In this document: positions 1 to 4,004 of the stretch, piece by piece
Layout: each line of letters opens with the position of its first letter
Position numbering within the stretch: the first letter of the stretch is position 1
Assembly (NCBI GenBank): GCA_022791355.1
Contig: JAAVYX010000103.1
Span: 1 to 6,205, forward strand
Length of the DNA stretch: 6,205 nt
Direction of reading: 5' to 3'
Origin: Clostridiales bacterium
Lineage (GTDB): Bacteria; Bacillota; Clostridia; Oscillospirales; Acutalibacteraceae
Notes under the pieces: generated by a model
Databases searched by the model: none
Seen by the model: only the letters and a program-made list of their open reading frames with translations
Told to the model about the DNA's origin: nothing
Position numbers and translations under genes: made by a program

Positions 1-116
1 ATCAGCAAATTTTCTCCCTTATTTGACTATAAACGTCATTGCCCTAAAATTTTCATGATATTGAATTGGCATATTCGCTACTGCACATAGAAAGTCTCGT
101 GATAAATATGACATAC

Positions 117-172
117 ATTTCACAGCGGTGACTACTCAACATCTATCTCACAGCCACAACTACCCGACATCT
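117..172. repeat. Two tandem 28-bp imperfect direct repeats
   Basis: Copy one (117-144) and copy two (145-172) lie head to tail and match at 21 of 28 positions. The shared blocks, read on the plus strand, are TCACAGC near the left of each copy, ACTAC in the middle, and ACATCT at the right end. The differences cluster in a four-base block in the middle. Function is unknown; the repeats sit inside the low-GC spacer and may be part of a dispersed intergenic element. Confidence 0.7.
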
Positions 173-274
173 AACTTGGCAACTCAACTCTCACACTTTT
201 CGAGCCTTTTTTCCTTTGGATAAGTTACCGAGAAGCGTTCGTCCTGCCCGATGCCAAATTTGCTCGCTTGCCCG

Positions 275-293
275 AAAACCGCAGTATTAGCGG
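275..293 (-). terminator. Weak intrinsic terminator candidate for the methyltransferase gene
   Basis: On the minus strand, just after the methyltransferase stop, CCGC (293-290) pairs with GCGG (282-279) around a 7-nt loop and is followed at once by TTTT (278-275). The stem is only four base pairs, so termination here would be inefficient. The position about 11 nt after the stop codon is right for a terminator. Confidence 0.3.
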
Positions 294-303
294 GCTTTCG
301 CGC

Positions 304-1707
304 CTATTTTCCATCGACCCTTGACATCAAACAGACCGTCTCCACATGGGCCGTTCCCGGGAACAAATCCGCCGGGACGGCCTCCTGCAAAACATAACCG
401 AAACCAGCCAGAATTTTACAGTCTCTGGCCAGCGTGGCCGGGTCGCAGGAGACGTAGACCAGCCGTTCGGGCGCGAAATCCCGGCCAATGGAGCGCAGCA
501 GATCCAGAGAGCAGCCCTTGCGGGGCGGGTCTACCAGCACCACGTCCGGCCTGACCCCTTCGGCCGCTAACCGCCGGGCCGCCTCGGCCGCGTCGGCGCG
601 GATAAAGCGGGCGTTTTGGATATGGTTCAGCCGGGCGTTGCGGCGGGCGTCCTCCACGGCCTGGGGAACGGTCTCCACGCCGATCACCTGCCGGGCCTTA
701 CCGGCCATGGACAAACCGATGGTACCGGCCCCGCAGTAGAGGTCCAGCAGAACCATTCCCTCCGGCCGGGCGTATTCCGCCGCCTTGTCATAGAGCCTTT
801 CGGCCATCTCCCGGTTTACCTGGTAAAAGGATAAGGGGGAGACGCGCACCCGCAGACCGCAGAGCCGGTCCTCGATAGCGTCCGCGCCGTAGAGGACATG
901 GCATTCCTTACCCAGCACCACATTGGTGTCGTCCCGATTGATATTGAGCTGCACGCTGACCAGGCTCTCGCCCACCGCCTGCCGCAGCAGCTCCACCAGA
1001 CGCTGGGGAGCGGGTACGCCGTCGCCGTTTATCACCAGGGCCGCCATGATCTGGCCTGTGGCGAAAGCCTTGCGCAGATAGATGTGCCGCAGCAGGCCGC
1101 CGCCGGTTTTCTCATCGTATACGGCAACGGCCTGCTCGGCCGCCCACCTCTCCACCGCCGGCAGAGCGGCGGCAAATTCGGGAGGCTGAAGCCGGCAGTC
1201 CCGACAGTCCACAATCCGATGGCTGCGGGGGGCGTAGAAACCGATGGACAGGCTGCCCTCGGGCTGGAGGCGGGCGGCGGGCGTGGCCGTAACCTCTGTC
1301 GCCCCCACGGGATACTGGGCTTTATTGCGGTAACCGGCGCGCGGGTCGCCTTGGGAAAAGAGCAGCTCCTGCGGTTCAATAGAGAAACCGCCGATGCGCC
1401 GTAAGGCGTCGGCCACCCGCTGCCATTTGATCCGTCTCTCAGCCTCGGGGCTGATATGACGAAAGACGCAGCCGCCGCACTGCCGGGCTACCGGACAATC
1501 GGGTTCCACCCGGTCGGGTGAAGGACGCAAAAGCTTTTCCAGCCGTCCGTAGGCCAGATTTTTTTGTACCTTTACAATCCGTACCTGCAGCAGGTCTCCT
1601 TCCGCCCCACCTGGGACAAAAACCGCCATTCCCTCATGCCGGCCTACCCCGTTTCCCTCGGAGGTGACGCCGGTGACGGCCAGCTCGACGATATCGTTTT
1701 TTTGCAT
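304..1707 (-). CDS. rlmD: 23S rRNA (uracil-5-)-methyltransferase, RumA/RlmD family
   Basis: This 467-residue cytoplasmic enzyme should transfer a methyl group from S-adenosylmethionine to C5 of a uracil in 23S rRNA (U1939 in E. coli numbering; some Firmicutes enzymes, called RlmCD, also modify U747). Visible parts in order: an N-terminal TRAM RNA-binding domain (about 5-60); a 4Fe-4S cluster set of C71, C77, C80 and C168, with the C-x5-C-x2-C spacing of RumA; SFYQVN (293-298); the SAM-binding motif LDLYCGAGTIGL (321-332); DPPRKG (393-398); the catalytic cysteine C421 in YVSCDPATLARD; and HVE with E456 as the likely general base. Length is normal for the family and all key residues are present. 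The ATG start has a good ribosome site, AAGAGGG, 6 nt upstream. It is transcribed away from nrdR. Family assignment is firm; the exact target uracil is inferred. Confidence 0.95.
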   Translation of the reverse strand: MQKNDIVELAVTGVTSEGNGVGRHEGMAVFVPGGAEGDLLQVRIVKVQKNLAYGRLEKLLRPSPDRVEPDCPVARQCGGCVFRHISPEAERRIKWQRVADALRRIGGFSIEPQELLFSQGDPRAGYRNKAQYPVGATEVTATPAARLQPEGSLSIGFYAPRSHRIVDCRDCRLQPPEFAAALPAVERWAAEQAVAVYDEKTGGGLLRHIYLRKAFATGQIMAALVINGDGVPAPQRLVELLRQAVGESLVSVQLNINRDDTNVVLGKECHVLYGADAIEDRLCGLRVRVSPLSFYQVNREMAERLYDKAAEYARPEGMVLLDLYCGAGTIGLSMAGKARQVIGVETVPQAVEDARRNARLNHIQNARFIRADAAEAARRLAAEGVRPDVVLVDPPRKGCSLDLLRSIGRDFAPERLVYVSCDPATLARDCKILAGFGYVLQEAVPADLFPGTAHVETVCLMSRVDGK

Positions 1708-1713
1708 CCTGTT

Positions 1714-1720
1714 CCCTCTT
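1714..1720 (-). promoter_or_regulatory. Ribosome binding site of the methyltransferase gene
   Basis: AAGAGGG read on the minus strand (1720 to 1714) sits 6 nt before ATG 1707-1705. It supports this start over later in-frame codons. Confidence 0.7.
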
Positions 1721-1751
1721 TTGTTCCTTTTATATACTGGTTTTTCGTCCG

Positions 1752-1779
1752 TTTATAACCCGGCGGATATCCTGCGCAA
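1752..1779 (-). promoter_or_regulatory. Candidate promoter for the methyltransferase gene
   Basis: On the minus strand, TTGCGC (1779-1774) lies 16 bp before TATAAA (1757-1752), about 45 nt upstream of the start codon. The -35 hexamer matches the consensus at four positions. A second AT-rich candidate, TATATAAA, lies closer to the gene but lacks a clear -35. Moderate support only. Confidence 0.4.
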
Positions 1780-1927
1780 GAAAGTTTTTTCATTTTGCTC
1801 GGCCGGGAGAGGTTTCGCGCCGGCTTTCCTTTTACGGATTCTCCGTTATCTTGTCTAACGGCGCGGCCTCCTTTTGCAAAGAAAAGGAAATCTGAAATGA
1901 ACCCCGCGCGAAACGAATCCATAAAAC

Positions 1928-2022
1928 ATATGTGCGCCGCGTACATGTTTGCGGGGGAGTCCTATACCCCGACGACGTTCCAACCAAAAATCTATAGATT
2001 TTCGTTCGGGGCATCGAGCCCC
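1928..2022. repeat. Palindrome-rich intergenic block, candidate dispersed repeat
   Basis: Several inverted repeats are packed together. ATATGTGCG (1928-1936) pairs with CGTACATGT (1940-1948) around a 3-nt loop, with two GU pairs. AAAATCTATAGATTTT (1987-2002) is a perfect 16-bp palindrome. It lies inside a larger hairpin in which CCCCGA (1967-1972) pairs with TCGGGG (2006-2011) and ACG (1975-1977) with CGT (2003-2005). GGGGC (2008-2012) can alternatively pair with GCCCC (2018-2022). GGGG at 1954-1957 competes for CCCC at 1967-1970. No credible gene covers the block. The density of structure is typical of mobile intergenic repeats or of a regulatory RNA, but no class was recognised. Confidence 0.55.
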
Positions 2023-2031
2023 TCACAAAAA

Positions 2032-2103
2032 TGTTACTTTGCAAGACAAAGTATGATAATTTATTGTAACAAGGATAGCGCAAAAGCGCAACCGCTTATC
2101 TTG
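2032..2103. repeat. Nested inverted repeats upstream of the nrdR promoter
   Basis: TACTTTG (2035-2041) and CAAAGTA (2047-2053) form a perfect 7-bp stem with loop CAAGA. An overlapping, mutually exclusive pairing joins TGTTAC (2032-2037) to GTAACA (2066-2071). A further hairpin spans 2070-2103, pairing CAAG with CTTG, ATA with TAT and GCG with CGC, with single-base bulges between them. These could be operator-like DNA palindromes upstream of the promoter or the end of the preceding repeat block. They do not match the NrdR-box consensus that I know. Confidence 0.45.
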
Positions 2104-2133
2104 GAATGCAAAAGAGACATAAAAATCTAAATC

Positions 2134-2162
2134 TTGTCAATACCTGTAAAATCTGTTATAAT
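2134..2162 (+). promoter_or_regulatory. Consensus sigma-A promoter of nrdR
   Basis: TTGTCA (2134-2139) and TATAAT (2157-2162) are separated by exactly 17 bp. The -10 is perfect and the -35 matches five of six positions, so this is the best promoter in the window. Transcription would start near 2169 and give an nrdR leader of about 245 nt. I saw no clear NrdR box overlapping it. Confidence 0.85.
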
Positions 2163-2224
2163 AACCGCAAAGCGATTACCGCTCCCGATGAGACGGCCCC
2201 GCGCCCCGGACGGCGGAGACGCCG

Positions 2225-2253
2225 AAAATACCGCAGGATTACGCCTGCGGTAT
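2225..2253 (-). terminator. Minus-strand intrinsic terminator-like hairpin
   Basis: Read on the minus strand, the perfect 10-bp stem (2253-2244 with 2237-2228) merges into TTTT (2229 and 2227-2225), the layout of a rho-independent terminator. On the plus strand the same hairpin lacks a T run. The only candidate it could serve is an open frame on the minus strand ending with TAG at 2262-2260, 6 nt before the stem; that frame has no recognisable start codon. It may simply be a leader hairpin of nrdR. Confidence 0.4.
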
Positions 2254-2399
2254 CCGAATCTACGTCCTCGTTATGCATACGGGCCCGTCTACTATATGCC
2301 AAAGGCCGCAGAGCAAACCGGCGGTTACAACGCCGATAAAAAACGTCAGGCCGTATATGACGCCAACCGTTTCCCTTCCGCGCCGGTGTGCGGCCGGCG

Positions 2400-2405
2400 A
2401 AAGGA
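2400..2405 (+). promoter_or_regulatory. Ribosome binding site fixing the GTG start of nrdR
   Basis: AAAGGA lies 9 nt before GTG 2415. The ATG codons at 2405 and 2408 overlap or crowd this site and are out of frame with nrdR, so the GTG is the start. Confidence 0.7.
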
Positions 2406-2414
2406 TGATGTATT

Positions 2415-2870
2415 GTGAAATGTCCCTTCTGCGGATATGAAGAAAGCCGCGTAATCGATTCCAGACCCACTGACGAAGGGGAGCGTATCCGCCGGCGGCG
2501 GGAATGTCTGAACTGTCAAAAGCGGTTTACCACCTATGAAATCATCGAAAGCCTTCCAATTATCGTTATCAAAAAGGATAAGTCCAGAGAGGTTTTCAAC
2601 CGGGAGAAGCTCTTGACCGGCCTGCTGCGGGCCTGCGAGAAGCGGCCGGTTTCCCTGGAGTCCCTGGAGCATATGATCGACAGTATCGAGGCGGTCATCC
2701 AAAACTCCCTGGACCGGGAGGTTACCTCTGAGAAGATCGGGGAGCTGGTGATGGATAAGCTCCGGCAGGTGGACGAAGTGTCTTACGTGCGCTTTGCGTC
2801 GGTCTACCGCCAGTTTAAGGATATCACTACCTTTCGGGAAGAGTTGAATAAGCTGCTGGATGAAAAATAA
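2415..2870 (+). CDS. nrdR: Transcriptional repressor NrdR
   Basis: This 151-residue protein is the nucleotide-sensing repressor of ribonucleotide reductase genes; it binds NrdR boxes upstream of nrd operons. The N-terminal zinc ribbon is complete, with C3 and C6 in MKCPFCG and C31 and C34 in ECLNC, followed by the conserved basic segment IRRRRE just before the second cysteine pair. The ATP-cone domain covers about 49-139, and the conserved RFASVYRQFKD lies at 126-136. Length is typical of the family. The start is GTG, and starting there restores the invariant MKCPFCG. It has its own strong promoter, a long structured leader and a strong terminator, so it is probably monocistronic. No ribonucleotide reductase gene is in the window, so its targets must be elsewhere. 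Confidence 0.97.
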   Translation: MKCPFCGYEESRVIDSRPTDEGERIRRRRECLNCQKRFTTYEIIESLPIIVIKKDKSREVFNREKLLTGLLRACEKRPVSLESLEHMIDSIEAVIQNSLDREVTSEKIGELVMDKLRQVDEVSYVRFASVYRQFKDITTFREELNKLLDEK

Positions 2871-2882
2871 AAGTACGCCGCG

Positions 2883-2916
2883 GCCGGCCGGGACAGAAGC
2901 TTCCGGCCGGCTTTTT
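2883..2916 (+). terminator. Strong intrinsic terminator of nrdR
   Basis: GCCGGCCGG (2883-2891) pairs perfectly with CCGGCCGGC (2903-2911) around an 11-nt loop and is followed directly by TTTTT (2912-2916). It starts 12 nt after the nrdR stop. A 9-bp all-GC stem with a T run is a clear rho-independent terminator. Confidence 0.92.
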
Positions 2917-3010
2917 GCATCCATATATAAACCGGCTGCGCCTTTTTCAAAAACCAATGGGTTTAGAATCTGTTTTAAAATGTTAAAACGACATATGAAA
3001 TTTCGCTCGG
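2917..3010. other. AT-rich spacer between nrdR terminator and the transporter leader
   Basis: There is no gene here. TTTCAAAA followed by TTTAGAATCTGT (2962-2973) recurs before gltX (3799-3810). The promoter of the transporter should lie here, but no hexamer pair with 16-18 bp spacing is convincing: TAGAAT (2964-2969) and TAAAAT (2976-2981) are possible -10 elements lacking good -35 partners. Confidence 0.4.
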
Positions 3011-3087
3011 AGCCGTCTAAGCGGGCAGCAGTAGGCTGTTGTTTCTTCCCGCAAAGAACGTCTGAAGGACGTTGGTAAAGACGGGCT
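3011..3087 (+). ncRNA. Candidate three-way-junction leader RNA of the transporter gene
   Basis: The 77-nt stretch closes on itself. P1 pairs AGCCGTCT (3011-3018) with AGACGGGCT (3079-3087), eight pairs with one bulged G. P2 pairs GCGGG (3021-3025) with CCCGC (3048-3052), extended by CAGC (3026-3029) with GCTG (3035-3038), an AGTAG loop and a 9-nt U-rich bulge on the 3' side. P3 pairs AACGTC (3057-3062) with GACGTT (3068-3073) around loop TGAAG. The junction strands AA, AAAG and GGTAA are purine-rich, as in many aptamers. It ends 42 nt before the ribosome site. GGACG (3067-3071) in P3 could pair with CGTCC (3124-3128) next to that site. I could not match it to guanidine, purine, THF, ZTP, fluoride or cyclic-di-GMP riboswitches. 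The fold is seen; the riboswitch idea is inference. Confidence 0.45.
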
Positions 3088-3129
3088 GGTTTACATCATT
3101 CTTTGGTTTAAATAAAGTCCCCGCGTCCT

Positions 3130-3134
3130 GGAGG
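3130..3134 (+). promoter_or_regulatory. Ribosome binding site that decides the transporter start
   Basis: GGAGG lies 8 nt before ATG 3143. A GTG in the same frame at 3134 overlaps the last base of this site and so cannot use it. The ATG is therefore the start, three codons shorter than the longest reading. Confidence 0.85.
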
Positions 3135-3142
3135 TGAAAAAT

Positions 3143-3556
3143 ATGTGGTTTGTTCTAGCTTTATTATCCGCCGTCTTTGCGGCGCTTACCTCTATACTCG
3201 CCAAGGTCGGTATCCAAGGCGTACCGTCCAATCTGGCCACCGCCGTCAGAACCGTTGTGGTGGTAATCATGGCCTGGGGCATGGTTTTTCTGACCCATAC
3301 CCAAAGCGGGCTTTCGGAAATCAGCCGGAAAAGCTGGGTGTTTCTCATCCTGTCGGGACTGGCAACCGGCGTCTCCTGGCTGTGTTATTATAAGGCCCTG
3401 CAAATCGGCGACGCCTCCAAGGTGGTTCCCATCGACAAATTGAGCGTGGTGCTGACCCTAATTTTGGCCTTTGTCTTCCTGCATGAAGAGTTTACGATGA
3501 AATCTCTGTTCGGCTGTATATGCATCGGCGCGGGAACCCTCCTAATGGTCATATAA
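3143..3556 (+). CDS. Small EamA-family (DMT superfamily) membrane transporter
   Basis: This 137-residue, strongly hydrophobic protein has a single EamA domain with about five membrane segments, near 1-23, 31-50, 64-88, 95-114 and 119-137. The signature region VPIDKLSVVLTLILAFVFL (95-113) followed by HEE is typical of EamA half-proteins. It is half the length of the usual ten-helix EamA permeases, so it probably works as a dimer in the cytoplasmic membrane, as small multidrug-resistance and other short DMT proteins do. The substrate cannot be read from sequence. A folded leader (3011-3087) precedes it, and the next gene is gltX after a 448-bp gap with its own promoter candidate, so the gene appears to be transcribed alone. 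No terminator was found after it. The family call is firm; the function is open. Confidence 0.88.
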   Translation: MWFVLALLSAVFAALTSILAKVGIQGVPSNLATAVRTVVVVIMAWGMVFLTHTQSGLSEISRKSWVFLILSGLATGVSWLCYYKALQIGDASKVVPIDKLSVVLTLILAFVFLHEEFTMKSLFGCICIGAGTLLMVI

Positions 3557-3598
3557 ACCAAGTCGGCGCGGGCGGAAGGAGCGGCAGTGAAAAAACAG

Positions 3599-3627
3599 TT
3601 GTAATCCAGGGATTTTTCTGCCATAAT
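3599..3627 (+). promoter_or_regulatory. Candidate sigma-A promoter for gltX
   Basis: TTGTAA (3599-3604) and CATAAT (3622-3627) are 17 bp apart, matching the consensus at four and five of six positions. If used, the gltX leader would be about 370 nt and would pass through the inverted-repeat block. No better pair was seen closer to gltX. Confidence 0.5.
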
Positions 3628-3750
3628 ATAGGGTAAACATATAAAGCTTATCCCAAAATGAGACGCACGCATCTTGTTGCAGCTTTTTCGTGGCTCTGCG
3701 CCCTTTTCCCTGCAATCCATGCAGGCTCCTGCGGGAAAATGGCGCGGCCC

Positions 3751-3903
3751 GCAAAATTTGACGGCCCGCTCTGCGTACGCCGCGTTTCAAAATAAGCTTT
3801 TAGAATCTGTATGCGCAGCCTGAAACGCCGTCCGAGCGGTCCTTTTCCGCCGCTGTGCGTTCTATTTCCTTGCCATACGCAAGGCTTTGCCGTGAAAATT
3901 TGC
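3751..3903. repeat. Imperfect inverted repeats of a candidate dispersed element
   Basis: GCAAAATTTGACGG (3751-3764) matches the reverse complement of CCGTGAAAATTTGC (3890-3903) at 12 of 14 positions. Inside, GCGTTTCA (3782-3789) and TGAAACGC (3821-3828) are perfect inverted partners, and TGCGTACGCC-like sequence recurs in inverted form near 3870-3880. The arms differ in length, as expected for two diverged, opposed copies of one repeat rather than a single clean hairpin. The motif TTTCAAAA plus TTTAGAATCTGT (3785-3810) also appears at 2945-2973. Confidence 0.5.
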
Positions 3904-3987
3904 CCTGCCGGCGGGAAATTCTCTCGCCAGCGGCCTTTTTGCCTTTGCATACAGACTTTTCATTTTGCGGCCCACCGCCGCAGCCAT

Positions 3988-3993
3988 AAGGAG
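3988..3993 (+). promoter_or_regulatory. Ribosome binding site that decides the gltX start
   Basis: AAGGAG lies 11 nt before GTG 4005. The in-frame GTG at 3993 shares its first base with this site and has no other site upstream, so it is the less likely start. Confidence 0.65.
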
Positions 3994-4004
3994 TGTTCCG
4001 GCAA

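Larger units (their letters stand above)
1..303. other. Gene-free, low-GC spacer downstream of the methyltransferase gene
   Basis: I recognise no gene here on either strand. By hand count, bases 1-240 contain 93 G or C (39%), clearly lower than the GC-rich methyltransferase gene beside it, which suggests a different origin or a repeat/mobile remnant. The stretch contains a tandem pair of 28-bp repeats (117-172) and a weak minus-strand hairpin (275-293). An open frame of 39 codons continues in phase after the methyltransferase stop on the minus strand (303 down to 187, TGA at 186-184) but has no start codon of its own. The left edge may be cut from a larger element extending out of the window. 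Confidence 0.55.
2169..2414 (+). promoter_or_regulatory. Long hairpin-rich leader of nrdR
   Basis: The untranslated stretch between the promoter and nrdR folds into a row of hairpins. CGGCG (2211-2215) pairs with CGCCG (2220-2224) around a GAGA tetraloop of the GNRA type. ATACCGCAGG (2228-2237) pairs perfectly with CCTGCGGTAT (2244-2253) around a 6-nt loop. CGGCG (2319-2323) pairs with CGCCG (2331-2335), and CGTCA (2344-2348) with TGACG (2358-2362). CGCCGG (2381-2386) pairs with CCGGCG (2394-2399), ending directly against the ribosome site at 2400. The pairings are seen; a regulatory role is inferred. I recognise no known riboswitch class, and in particular no cobalamin-type box. Confidence 0.5.
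3557..4004. other. 448-bp gap between the transporter and gltX
   Basis: No credible gene lies here, although long frames are open in several phases because of the GC content. It holds a promoter candidate (3599-3627), imperfect inverted repeats (3751-3903), a perfect 8-bp inverted repeat (GCGTTTCA 3782-3789 with TGAAACGC 3821-3828) and a 6-bp hairpin (CCTTGC 3868-3873 with GCAAGG 3879-3884). No T-box signature (AGGGTGGNACCGCG-like) was found, although many Firmicute aminoacyl-tRNA synthetase genes carry one. Confidence 0.5.

Noticed and set aside
898..1404. 168-residue open frame on the plus strand
   Set aside because: It is antisense to the methyltransferase, whose conserved motifs are all in the minus frame. 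GC-rich codons keep the opposite strand open, and the peptide shows no family features.
1832..2130. Open frames on both strands (83 and 111 residues) in the palindrome block
   Set aside because: They are unsupported by ribosome sites and read through hairpins. They are better explained as an open repeat element than as genes.
2273..2446. 57-codon plus-strand frame in the nrdR leader overlapping the nrdR start
   Set aside because: No ribosome site at its ATG, basic proline-rich peptide, and it reads through the leader hairpins. A leader peptide is possible but unsupported.
2346..2957. 203-residue open frame on the minus strand
   Set aside because: It covers nrdR antisense and runs through the nrdR terminator; nrdR has complete zinc-ribbon and ATP-cone motifs.
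2964..2969. TAGAAT as the -10 of a transporter promoter
   Set aside because: No acceptable -35 hexamer lies 16-18 bp upstream, and the sequence belongs to a motif repeated before gltX.
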